From: Anaeramoeba flamelloides
Taxonomy: Eukaryota > Metamonada > Anaeramoebidae
Length of the DNA stretch: 64,000 nucleotides
NCBI GenBank assembly: GCA_027625915.1
Contig: JANTQA010000033.1
Span: 558,001-622,000, forward strand
Direction: 5' to 3'
Below, in pieces: positions 11,532-22,695 of this stretch (the stretch's first letter is position 1; every line of letters begins with the position of its first letter). The notes under the pieces are model-generated. The model saw only the letters and a list, made by a program, of their open reading frames with translations. It searched no databases and was not told the origin of the DNA. The position numbers and the translations under genes are program-made.

Positions 11532-13691
11532 ATGGGCGCATTGGCTAATATTCAAGAAAGCAAAGTTAAAAACGAAAGCACTGGTTCAAAAGAAATTGTC
11601 AGAAAATACACCGCTGGAGGATCAATTGAAGGTATAGTTGAATGTGTTGATTTACCACTTCACCGCCAATATGGCGATATTATTTTATTAAAGCCGGGGA
11701 GGAATTATTTGGCAGTCAGAGTACTAAGATGTCAAAATTTAAGGAGTACTGATCCAAATAGCTTTTCTGATCCGTTTGTTATTGTGGAATTTGGAGGGTT
11801 AAAGCAAAGAACTCGTGTGATTAAAAGATGCTTAGATCCTGTATTTGAAGAGACACTCTATTTTACTTTAAGGGTACCTGTTCTTACCGAAGTTGAAGTG
11901 GGTAAATTAGGGAATGTTCAAATTTATGTTTTTGATGAAGATCAAGCAGGTGATGACTTTTTAGGATCCTGTGAGGTGCCACTCAAAGATATTGTGAAAT
12001 CACCGGCTATGGATGCCGGGGAAGGGAAAAATAAAATAAAATCGAGACTCTTATCAACATCTTTAAATTTAGATTTCAATGCAGAAGAAACCGATCAATC
12101 AATAGATGTTCAATTTTGGTTTCATCCAGATTTACCCGAGGATTTTACTTTTAAAGATTTACAAATTAAGCAAAAGAAAACCAAATTAAAAAAAGTCTAC
12201 CAAAAAAGAATTGAGACTTGGAAAAAGGGCATCCCTGAAACACATTTACAAGAAGGTAATTTTGAGATAATTGGCGCAGATGAAAGCTATTGCGAGCATC
12301 TTATTTCAGAGTATATTAGCCCAATAACTTTACCGAAGGAATTAAGAAACATTAATACAATTTTAAGAACAATTAAATGCTTTACCTTTGAAAATGACGA
12401 AGCCACATTTGGTGGTAGGCAAGATGTATGGTGCTCTCCCAATTTCTTTTTATCTTTAATGAAAGGCAGTACAGAGGAGCACGCCGCCCTAGGCGTTTCA
12501 CTGTTTTTAGGCCTCGAATTGGATGCCTATCTTTGCCTTGGTAAAACTAAAAATGGTGTTGATCACTATTGGATAATGGTTCGGGAAAAATCAGGTGATA
12601 TAACTTTTTATGAAACAATTCTATCAAAGGCTTATAAATTAGAAAACAAATGGCAAGGGACGAGTGTTGATGAAGAAAATCAAGATGAAAAAAGAAAAAA
12701 GAAGAAAGCCTCAAAAAAAGAAAAAGAAAAAGAAAAAAAAGATGATAGTGGTTCCAGTGATGATGATGAATTAGAAAAATCGAAAAAAAATAAGAAAAAA
12801 ATTCAATTGGAAGACGAATCAGAAGAATCAGACAATGAAAAAGGAAATAAGCTCAATCAAAATGTTAAAAAAAATAAAAAAATACCTTACATGACAATAG
12901 AAATTATTGCAAACCATAACAATATCTGGGCCAATATTCAAGAAACATTAGATCCATCAGAAATTTGCTATGACTTGGATAATAAAAAATTATGGAATCC
13001 ATACGTAGATCAAGAAGAAGGGTTTAAGAAAAAAATTAAACCATTTTACGATCAAATTCGTCTTCGGCCAAGAATTCCTTTAAGAAGAGCAGAAAATTTT
13101 GCACTCCAAATCACTAAAGAAGTCATTGGTGGCTTTACCAATTTCCGACACGGTAATCATCAAAAGACAGTGTTTCTTAAAAAATTTGAAAAGGTAATAT
13201 CTGGAGGTTTATCTTATCTCGAAAAAATTGAATCTAATGAATATACGGAAAAGGACAAACTTGCCTTTTTAAAAAGTAAAGGTAAACTAACAGAACTCAC
13301 TCCTCCTGGCTATACCTTTGAAGGTGTGCCTTTAAATTTCAATTATACAGATAAAGTAAGAATTAGAAAACACATCATGGAAAAATACGATTTTCATTTA
13401 GATAAAGATATAAATACAATTTTTGCCTGCGGTTCATACGTTCACCCTTATTATGGTGGCGTTAATTCCGTATGGGTAATGATTTGTGTAATGAGGGTTA
13501 AACCCCAAGAAGAAGAAGAAAGTGAAGAAGGTGAAGAAGGCGAAGAAAAGGAAAAGGAAAAGGGAAAGGGAAAGGGAAAAGAAACAAAGAAGAAGAAAGA
13601 AAAGAAAGACAGTGATCTCAATTCAAATGACGAACTTGAACTGGATGAAATAAAAAAGGATGATGAAAATGACGGCTCTGGTTCTGATTAA
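11532..13691 (+). CDS. CC2D2A-like C2 / transglutaminase-like protein
   Basis: 719 residues from the first in-frame ATG. Residues about 50-170 form a C2 domain with calcium-ligand type motifs (STDPNSFSDPFVIVEF, then FDEDQAGDDFLG). Residues about 260-520 match the inactive transglutaminase-like region of CC2D2A: VWCSPNFFLSLMKGSTEEHA, then HNNIWANIQE and KLWNPY. A Lys/Glu/Asp insert of about 70 residues splits this region. The C-terminal block FEGVPLNFNY followed by YVHPYYGGVNSVWV corresponds closely to the end of CC2D2A, and a charged tail follows. CC2D2A is a MKS-complex protein of the ciliary transition zone. The animal protein is about 1,600 residues, so this is the C-terminal half only. 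The frame stays open from 11439 with plausible coding text and no ATG, so an upstream exon may supply the missing part. CEP76, with a similar domain pair, is the main alternative. Confidence 0.82.
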   Translation: MGALANIQESKVKNESTGSKEIVRKYTAGGSIEGIVECVDLPLHRQYGDIILLKPGRNYLAVRVLRCQNLRSTDPNSFSDPFVIVEFGGLKQRTRVIKRCLDPVFEETLYFTLRVPVLTEVEVGKLGNVQIYVFDEDQAGDDFLGSCEVPLKDIVKSPAMDAGEGKNKIKSRLLSTSLNLDFNAEETDQSIDVQFWFHPDLPEDFTFKDLQIKQKKTKLKKVYQKRIETWKKGIPETHLQEGNFEIIGADESYCEHLISEYISPITLPKELRNINTILRTIKCFTFENDEATFGGRQDVWCSPNFFLSLMKGSTEEHAALGVSLFLGLELDAYLCLGKTKNGVDHYWIMVREKSGDITFYETILSKAYKLENKWQGTSVDEENQDEKRKKKKASKKEKEKEKKDDSGSSDDDELEKSKKNKKKIQLEDESEESDNEKGNKLNQNVKKNKKIPYMTIEIIANHNNIWANIQETLDPSEICYDLDNKKLWNPYVDQEEGFKKKIKPFYDQIRLRPRIPLRRAENFALQITKEVIGGFTNFRHGNHQKTVFLKKFEKVISGGLSYLEKIESNEYTEKDKLAFLKSKGKLTELTPPGYTFEGVPLNFNYTDKVRIRKHIMEKYDFHLDKDINTIFACGSYVHPYYGGVNSVWVMICVMRVKPQEEEESEEGEEGEEKEKEKGKGKGKETKKKKEKKDSDLNSNDELELDEIKKDDENDGSGSD

Positions 13692-15751
13692 AATTAACGA
13701 TTTTATTTTTCTTTTTTATTGTTTTATTTATTTGATGAATTTTTTTTTTTTATTTAATTTTTTTTTTATAATTGATTTTGTCAAAAATACTTTTGATTTA
13801 TTTATATTTTTTTTCTTATTTAAATATTAACAACTTCTTTTTAACTTTCTTTTATTACAAGTAATTAAAAATAAAAAAAAACATAATATTTTAATTCTAA
13901 ATATTTTATTTATTATTGAATATTTTAATTATTCGATATTTTCAATCATGGTATTGTTGATATAAATTAATAATTTATTTTTTTTTATTTATTTATTGAG
14001 AGAAAGGAATTCTTATAGAAAATTTTATCAAATAATAAAATAAAGAAATGAATAAAAATAATTAAAATATCTATTTATATATAATAATATTCTCATATGC
14101 ATGACCAAGTGAAAAATGTATTCACTGTCGTTTTTTTTTTTTAATTAGAGAATTATAAAGAAAATTTCAAAAAATTTCTTAAATTAAAAAAAACCTAGAT
14201 ACTTTTCATTGGGTTTTTCAGAATTTAAAAGGATAGAGTAAAATCATTGATTTTACTAAATTCTTTCGAATTCTGGAAAATCTAATTGTGGTTTTTTTTT
14301 AATAAAAGAAATAAAAAGTTATGCAAGTAACGATAAGTACTCTGGATACGGAGGAGGGTTTAAGGCCCAAGAGAAATATTATTAATAATAATTAAAAATT
14401 TCTCAATCTGTGATTCATAATTGGTATCCTGTAACCCTCTCTCAAAGTGTGAAATTAGGTCCAAGAATATCTATATTTGTAATCTAAGTTTTTTTTTTGT
14501 TTTGAATTTTTTATTGTTTTTATCTTGATTACCCTAAGTTTTCAAACCATTAGATTTCGATGAGAAAATCTTGACAAGAACAGAATTCATGGATAATTGT
14601 AAATTATAATATTGATCAAAATATAATAGGTAATCATTAATCTTAACTAATCACTTGAGAAATGTTTGGATAATAATCGAATATTTATGTTGAGGAAATT
14701 TCGACTGATCGAGAGTCTGGATCTTTAAATAAGAATTTTCTTCAATAAATCAATTCAAAGGAAATATATCAAGTTCTACAGTTACTATTATGGTGAAAAA
14801 AATCTTTATTTGTATATAAAATATAAGTGGTAATGAAAATTTTTAAAAGTTACTAAATAAAATAAAAATAAAATTCATTAGAAAAAGAATCAAAAAAGTG
14901 CATTTGCTCAATAATTGATTTTACTATCAAAAAATTTCATTATTATTTTATATTTTAATCTGTTTAAATTAATATTAAATTTACTTTGCTGATATTTGAA
15001 TAATAAATGATAAATAAAATTCACTTTATTTTCCTTATTTTTCACTTTTAATGTTAGTATTAGAAGTAATAAATTGAATTTCTGAACTCTGTATATTCGT
15101 TGGTATCTTTTTGGTGATTTATATTAACGTTATAAGAATCCAATATAGAAAATAATAAAAAAATGATAATCAGTTTAAATTTTCTCTCATTTATTGTTCA
15201 GATACCATTATTTAATTTTTAGTTTTTTTGTTTTTTTTATTCAAGAAAATAATATGTAGATTTTTTCATAAGAAACGAAATTTTTTTTTTTTTTTTTTTT
15301 TTTTCCGAATACCAAAATCTAAAAAAATAAAAAATAAAAAACCTTTAAAGATTGAATAAAAAAATTTTTTTTATCATTTTAATGTATTAATTAAAATTAA
15401 ATTGATATAATAAAACATAGCATCTAATAAATAATTTTTTTGCTTGAAATTAATCAGTATAAATGGTTTGATAATTTTTTTATTATTATTTTTTCTTTGG
15501 ATCGGGATTTTTTATTAGGCTAAGAATCTGGGATTTTCTCTCTGAAACTTATAATATATTATTTTAGAAGTATTTTTTATTATATTTTAAATTTCAATTT
15601 ATTTTTAACTCTAAGTATTTATCATTTATGCTTAAAATTAGCCTGACATAAAAATTGAATTTTTTTTATTTGGATTCGAAGTTCTCTTGAATTTTTAAAT
15701 CATGATTTTTTTTTTTTTTTTTTTGATATTGTTTATTAAAAACCTATAGAC

Positions 15752-15753
<2 letters not shown>

Positions 15754-15801
<48 letters not shown>
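15754..15801. repeat. (AT)n microsatellite
   Basis: An uninterrupted AT dinucleotide array of about 24 units. Confidence 0.95.
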
Positions 15802-15804
<3 letters not shown>

Positions 15805-17288
15805 TTTCCTATTTCTTCTTATAGGCTACTTTCAATTTTTTTTTTTTCTTAATTGTGCTTTTTTTATAATTTCTTGAAAATTATTTGTTTTGAATTTAAA
15901 CCGAAAAAAAAATAATTTTATGTTTTTCTTGCATTATTCATGATTTTTATTTCTTAATTGGTTAAATTAAACCTCGTATTTGATTTAAATTGCTTGTAAA
16001 GATTAAAGAATTAAAATAAACACTCAATTGTTTTTTGTTTTTTTTTGTTTCTTACAAATAGAATGTCGAATTTTTTCATATTACTTTACTTAAATACAAT
16101 AAATAAAAAGAAATATGTAAAGATGATTTTTATTTCGGAGTTACAAAATTTTTGTGGGTTAACACTTTATTTATTAATTTATTTTAGTTCAACATCGATT
16201 TTCACATTTTTAAGAAAACAATTATAAAATTGTAGATAAACAAATAATTTCGAATTCAAATAATGTATTTTTTATTAAAGTGAGACAATAGTGATGTACG
16301 TATGCCTTATACCATGTTCTGCATTTATAAATATAATTTAGGTAAAATTATTATTCAAAATAATACAACAAATATCTAAAATGTTTGGAATATATCAATT
16401 TTATTCTTAATAACGATTTATATTTAATGTTCAAAGATTCAGAAAAACTGAATATGTTCAAAGCCAAAGCATAACTCTTGAAAAATCATTTTTAATCGAA
16501 AAAAAAACACAATAAAATCGAGAGAGATGTTCCATTTTGTATCTTAAATATTCTAAAAAACGATAAAAATCCAAATTTTTTTATAAATTTATTTAAAATA
16601 TTAAAAATAATTTTTAAAAAACTTTTAAGAAACGTAAAGGTTGAATAGACATAATTTAATTATAAATTTGTAATTTAAATACTGAACATTATTTTTTGAG
16701 CCAAAACTTGACCATGTGAAACATTAAACGATTTAGGAATATTAGACAACTAATTTTATGTGAAAAGAATTGGGATCTTAAAAATTTGTAGAATTTTTTT
16801 GGAATTACTGAATGAGATAAAATATCTATAAAATGAGAATTTTCATATGTTTAAAATTTCTGAAAATTTTTAAAAGATATTTGTGAAATCTTGAATATAT
16901 TGTGAAAATACAGACACTAAACTTATTCATCAAATGTGATCCAAACAAAACCTTATTTTGCCTTCCGTCCCATATTAGATATCAGTATATCTCATGATAA
17001 CTAATCTATCATACTGTCCCAAAATAAAAAAATCCATACCAAACTCAGCTTTACCCCCGTGTAAAACATTAATTCACTTCAAACGGTGCGAACATAGCCA
17101 AATATAATCCAAAAGTACCAAAAACTTCTAAAAGAGTATAAAGTAGAAAATTCAAAAAAAAATATTTTGGAAAAGAAAATAGTTAATTTCCCATAAAAAT
17201 TTAGGTCTTAAGACTAATGTATCTTTAAATTTTTTTAAAAAGTGTATTTAAATGTTTAAAAATTTTTTGAGTATTTTCTATTTTTGAA

Positions 17289-17998
17289 TAAACCATTTTC
17301 TAGTCAAAGGGGCCCATTTGTAAGGAATGGGTAATCTATATTTACCAGGTTTGTATCGGTAATAAAAATACAATTTATTTTGGAAAATTCAAAAGAAAAA
17401 TCATTTTTTCACATTTTGCACTTTTTTTGCTTTTTTATTCTTCTCAATTTTTTTTAAAACCTAAATCTTTTGGTTTTTTTTTTTATTGTAAGATCTCAAT
17501 TCACTTGAAAAAAAAGAGTTCTTCTAATGGTATTAAACTCGTGGAAATTATTGTAGAGAAATCATATTAATTTCTATTGTAATTTTTTTTTAGATCTTTG
17601 ATCCTATTATTTGTTTGATAAATGTGAAAATTTTCCACTTCATTTTCATTTGCTTTTTGAAATAGAGAAAACAAATACCACATACTTCGTTTGGGGACTT
17701 GATTTCTAAAAGAAAAGTATGGAAAATGAAGTGAAAAATGTTTCCTATTTATTATTCAAATACCTTTAGAAGATCCAAATGAACCTTGTTGTTTTTATCA
17801 ATACGTTCTTAGAATATGAGTTTTTCAATTTTTAAAAAAATCTATTGATTTTTATAGTTTTACTTCATAACGAAATCAACTATTCTCTGATGTGTATTAT
17901 TCAATTTATTTCTTCTTTTTCTCTTCAAGGTTTCAATTATATAAAATAATTGATATTTGAAAAAATTATTTGGGTGCCTTTGTCAGAAAAAAAGTTTA
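17289..17998. mobile_element. ~705-bp inverted-repeat element, GGGGCCC-end family (copy 1 of 2)
   Basis: The left end carries AGTCAAAGGGGCCCA and the right end GGGTGCCTTTGTCAG, its decayed reverse complement. The inverted match extends outward through TAAAC-type sequence. The centre contains a second inverted pair (TTCCACTTCATTTTC and GAAAATGAAGTGAAAAA). It aligns along its whole length with 29358-30063, with lengths 710 and 706 bp. No coding frame. Confidence 0.85.
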
Positions 17999-18117
17999 TT
18001 TTCAAGAATATTCGAAACAACTGAAAAAAAATAAAAAATTTGTATCAATGGTTCCTCCACCTTTTGAAAATTGAAATTCAAATGGTTTCATTGGTCTGTA
18101 AAAATCAACAAAATAAA

Positions 18118-18157
18118 AACAAAAATAAAAATAAAAATAAAAATAAAAATAAAAATA
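18118..18157. repeat. (AAAAAT)n array
   Basis: About six tandem AAAAAT units, in intergenic DNA downstream of the SCAR gene. Confidence 0.85.
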
Positions 18158-18474
18158 ACTGTATAAGAATAATAAAAAGTAATCAAGAACTTAATTTTGA
18201 TAAAAGGACGATAAAAAATGAAAATTGATATATGATAGGATTTAAGGTAACTGTTAGTCCGAAAAAAGAAAAAAAAAAATTTAAATATAACGGAATTCAT
18301 TAAAAAATGAGAATAATTCGGAAAAGATCCAAGAAGCAACAAAATAAAAGAAAAAAAAAAAATAAAAGTAGAATAGAAATAAAAGTAGTCGAAAATAAAA
18401 AGTTTAGTTCTGTCTCTAAAAAATTGGTTGTAAAATGTTTACTTGTAATAAGAAAGACAAGACGGCTTCTTGAT

Positions 18475-20005
18475 TTAGAAATCGTCCCATTCCTCCTCAG
18501 AGTATTCTTCTTCAGTCTCATCATCAGAAAATTCTACAGCCTTTCTGATACTCATTGTTTTCAACATAATATCTGCGACTGTTAGCTCTTCAGGGTCCTG
18601 TTGTTCAATTGTTTTTTCGGCGAGCTTTCGTTCTTTAGCACTTTTTAGATTTCTTCCTAGTCTGATTTGAAGCAATAGATTGGATTTTCCTCGTTCTTCT
18701 TCTTTTTCTTCTGTTTGTTCTGTGTTTCCTGGCTGATTTGGAATGTTAAAATTTGGTGGCGGTACTATTTAATGAAGATTTATAACAGTTGTTTTTTTTG
18801 AAAATAAAAGAAAAAACATTCCAAAAAGAGAAAAATAAACATTATTTTTTGTCAAATCAAAACAATACACATAAAAAAAAAAAATTAAAAAATAAAAAAA
18901 AAAAAAAAAAAACAAAAAGAAAAAGTAATCACAAAGAAAAAAGTGAAAAATAAACAAAAAGAAAAAGTGAAAAAATAGTAAAAAAGTAAAAAAGGAAAAA
19001 AGGAAAAAAAAAGTAATTACCTTCAGGAGGAGGAGGGATATTATCTTTTTTAATTTCGGGAATGTCGAGCTCATCTAGATCGGGAGGTAAACCCAAATCA
19101 TCCATATCGGGAAGATCTGAAACATCTGGTAAATCTAATTCATCTAGTGAAGGCAAATCGTCTTGGTTCTTATTTGATTTCTTTTTTTTTTGTCTTCTTG
19201 TCGACTTCTTCCTTTCGATTTTTTTTTTTGTGTCATTCTTTTTTTGGCTTTTTTTCCCCAACGATGCATTCTTTTTCCTCCGAACTTTCCTTCGAATGAT
19301 TCTTGCTGACACAATTTTCTTTTGGCTGTCCACCTTGTTGTCTGTGAATTCTGCGCCACGAGAATCAAGTTTTCTTAAAGAAACCTTTTCGACCTTCACC
19401 TTGACGACAGCCCTTTTTCTTTTCTTTTTTTTCCTGTTCTTTCGGCGTTCCTCTCTCTGCTGTTCTTTCCTTTTTTTGGCTTCCTCAACCATAAACGCAT
19501 ACCACCTTTCAAAAAAGAATCTTGGGTTGGAATATTTTTTCGAGGTGTAGCCATGCTTGTGTCCATTCAGGTCGTCGAGTGTTGTGAAGTCGGGGTTGTC
19601 GTGGGCTTCTTCGTAGAGCTTCTTGGTTACATTAAGGATCGTTTTGCGAGAAAACAAATTACTTTTTTCTCCAAGCTCTAAGGCAATACGCGCTCTTGGG
19701 ATGTTACAAAGCGATAAAGGATCAACCTCCTCAAGTTGCTCCTCAACCTCTGGTAAGGTTTTGTTTAAGATCTCTGTCGCTCGATCGTTTAAGGAAAGAA
19801 TTCTTTTTGTCATCGTGCCTGTTAAGGTGCTAATCTCTTCGAAAACTGAATGAGACAATGTAGCAAGATCCTTTAGCTGAACCAAGAGTGCAACTAAAGA
19901 GCCCTGAGTTCGTGCTTGCACAATTTCATTTGGATCTTCAAGCTTTTTGGTGATCAAGTTTGGAGACAGTGTCCCACAGCTTTGTATTATGTGTTTTGTA
20001 AACAT
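18475..20005 (-). CDS. SCAR/WAVE actin-nucleation regulator (one intron)
   Basis: The CDS is the complement of 19021-20005 joined to 18475-18764, 424 residues. The N-terminal ~150 residues match the SCAR homology domain, which docks in the WAVE regulatory complex; the block YSNPRFFFERWYAFM is typical. A strongly basic stretch follows (about 165-280), then an acidic Leu/Pro/Asp repeat (LDELDLPDVSDLPDMDDLG) and a very short proline run. The second exon encodes the Arp2/3-activating end: a WH2 motif (LLLQIRLGRNLKS), a central segment (VADIMLKTMSIRKAVEFSDD) and an acidic tail with the conserved Trp (EEEWDDF at the C-terminus). Excising the 256-bp GT-AG intron (phase 1) joins PPPPEG-type sequence to VPPPNF and yields one frame. 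SCAR relays Rac signals to branched actin assembly. It is shorter than animal WAVE (about 500-560) because the polyproline region is tiny. Confidence 0.93.
18765..19020 (-). other. Intron of the SCAR gene
   Basis: 256 bp, donor GTAATT and acceptor ATTAAATAG on the - strand, phase 1. It is dominated by long T and A runs. It splits the actin-activating WH2-central-acidic module from the rest of the protein. Confidence 0.85.
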
Positions 20006-20417
20006 AAATAATTATTTATTTCCAAAATAAAAAAAATAAAAAATGGAAAAGTAGATTTTGCAAATCAATTCGAAAATGAAAAGTGATTCTTAAAGGAGAT
20101 TTTCAGTGAATAGTATTCAAAATACAAAAAAGTTGAAAGGAAAAAAAGAAATTTTTTTGTTCCTTTTGTGTTTGAAGAACGATTTGCGTTTGTTTGGAAA
20201 TTGAAAAAAAATAATTTTTTTCTTTTTTTGTTAAATCAAAAAAATTAAGGACTACCTTGATTTTAATGTCTGTTCAGATTACTTTTATAAGTTTCAAACC
20301 ATTTATTGTTTTTAAAGAATGAAGAAACAAAGATTACTGTTCAATTTTTGTTTGGAAATTTATCGAATAGTAAATCACAACCATTTTTCTGTCTCCTATT
20401 CAGAATTTTATTCTTAA

Positions 20418-21165
20418 GGGATTAGCGTCACGATAGATTTCTCTATAATCAAAGTATGTTGTTATTGGGTGTAAATGGTATTAGTGTGCAATGGCTCAAA
20501 TAGTTCTAAAAAATCTATTATAAATCTTATTGCACAACAAATTATTACATTTTTTACTAAGTATCACTATTAAAAAAGTTTCATTTTGAAAGAATTTTTT
20601 TTAATTCCTTTTCCAAATTTAAAATTAGAAACCCAAAATAATAGTATTCTAGTATTTAATAATTTAGATTTAGAACTTCCAAAAGTAACTATTTTTTTAT
20701 TTTTTTAATTTCAAAGATAACTCAATAATCATCAACATAAAAGTACAAAGACCGATTAGTTTTGTATGATTTTGATAAATCTACTTGTATCATCAATATA
20801 TTTCAATGATTTGAGAAATAATTTGTCAGAAAACTTTATTCATTAATTATTTAATGTTTAAAAAAAAACGAATTTTTTAGTAACTAATCTACATTTCGCC
20901 ACAAATTTAAGAAAGATATTTTGTGACTTTGTAGTCTGAATATTGATAATTCAACCTTTAAATTCATGGCGAAATGCAGATTTTATTCTGAAATTGTTGG
21001 AATTTTTTTACTAATACAAGGATCATTTTAATTGATGAGATCAACAAATATTACTTCTTGACTAATCGATTTTTTAGAGACATTTGAACCATGTAGCACT
21101 AATGTGGTTAAACCCAATAACAAAATTCTTAGATCCTAGACTTCTCCTTGGTAGATGCTAATCCC
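20418..21165. mobile_element. TTAA-flanked inverted-repeat element (copy 2 of 2, short form)
   Basis: 748 bp bounded by exact TTAA duplications (20414-20417 and 21166-21169). The terminal inverted repeats read GGGATTAGCGTC and GATGCTAATCCC. TTAA targets are used by piggyBac and Kolobok transposons. The ends do not match the Kolobok-type element at 25354, so this is a separate family. No coding frame, so non-autonomous. Confidence 0.85.
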
Positions 21166-22149
21166 TTAAGGAGTTTAAAACTCGAAATTTTCTTATCCAT
21201 AGGGTTAATTATATTTTATTCGAAGTTATACAAAAGTATAGGGTAAAACTATAAATATATATAACTGTAAAGTTTAAAATAAGGAAAAGTAGAGAAAAAT
21301 ACAATCTATTTTAAAATTGACTTGTTTTTTTCGATAATTTCAAAAATTTAATTGATGAAAATCCATTTTATCAATATTTCATCAAAATTTCCACAAAATT
21401 AAAATACTTTGATTTTCCCACAATATACAATAAGTTTAATTTATTTGTATTCTATAGATTTTTTAATTTTTCCCAATTCCCTTTTTCTAAGTTAATTGTT
21501 TTCCTCCTCTTCCTCCTTCTGTTTTTTTTTACGTTTTTTTAGTGAGTAAACGAGATAAAAAATCATCAAAATTATCTAAATAACTTTTTCATTGGTAGAT
21601 CTTGTACAAAATATTGTATTAAGATCTTGATTAGACTGCACTTAAATAAGGAACTCAAGTTGTTTGATTCCAAGTGTGGTTATTTGAAACGAATTCAAAT
21701 GAACTGTAACAAATTTTCTCTAATATATTGTATATCGGTAATTTGAAACAGGATGAGTGCCTTTAAGTTGGTATCTTGTACTAGAATTTTACGAAAAATT
21801 GATTTAAAAAATTAACAAAAATATAAAAATACAATATAAAAATATAAATTTTCAAAAAAAAATGTAAATACTTAAAAATTCAGTGCTATATAGGTACTCT
21901 ATCCATAAAATACTAATTTAAAACTTACTAAAGTAACCCATCCAAATATATCAATAATTGATCAATTATTTGGGATTACTATTTGAACAAATTATCCTCA
22001 CAATACAGAAATTTTTGAAATAAATGGTTACAACCAGAAATCTGTCTAATATTTCTGAGATAAAAAGAATCCTTTTACATTATGAATTTGTCATTTTAAT
22101 CTCTTTTATTTCTTATTTTTCTTTCCGTTTTTCTTTTCTTTAATTAAGA

Positions 22150-22695
22150 ATCTATATAAACTAAAATTCAAAATTTTCCACACAGCTAAAACGTTCCAAA
22201 CAATCACAATAATACAATTTCATTGAAATTGGAGATAATTTTGATTTTTGAAAAATATGAAAATCATTTTTTCATCTTTTAGTTTTTGTTTTCATTTCAT
22301 TGTTTGAATTACGTAATTTGCTTCGTTGGATCAAAATTTTTCTACAAGGTTTATATTATGTTAAAGTTGAAAGATGTTCCAAATAGAAGAACTCAAATAA
22401 AATTAGTTGGTAGTATCTAACCTTTGATCGATCAATAATCCTAATAGAATTTCAACAAATTTACTAATGTATTTTTTTGTTTTGCTCTCTCCAAAATTTT
22501 TAACACACCCATGATTTATTTGTATTGATAATTATTTATTTATTGTTTTGTGAGTATTGTAATTTATAAAAAGGTGTTAACATTTCAATTAGTGAATGGT
22601 TCTAATTTGGTAAATCTTCGAGAAGTGATTAAATAAGTTTTTTTTTTCACAAATCGAATTTTGGTGTGTTAAAAATTTTGAATTGGGGTTTATAT
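22150..22695. repeat. Decayed dispersed repeat (relative at 38745-39270)
   Basis: Shared blocks with 38745-39270 in the same order: AAATTCAAAATTTT, ATAATTTTGATTTTTG, TTTTGTTTTGCTCTCTCC, GTGTTAACATTT and TTTTGAATTGGGGTTT. No terminal inverted repeat was recognised; the limits are where similarity fades. Confidence 0.7.

Larger units (their letters stand above)
13692..18474. other. Long intergenic region, very AT-rich
   Basis: No gene is supported over 4.8 kb. It contains T-runs, a patch of more mixed sequence at about 14330-14470, a long AT dinucleotide array at 15754-15801, and a ~710-bp inverted-repeat element at 17289-17998. An AAAAAT hexamer array lies at about 18118-18157. Short open frames here are low-complexity and lack family signals. 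Confidence 0.6.

Noticed and set aside
16045-16227. 60-codon open frame
   Set aside because: Composition is that of random AT-rich DNA, with no ATG context or motif.
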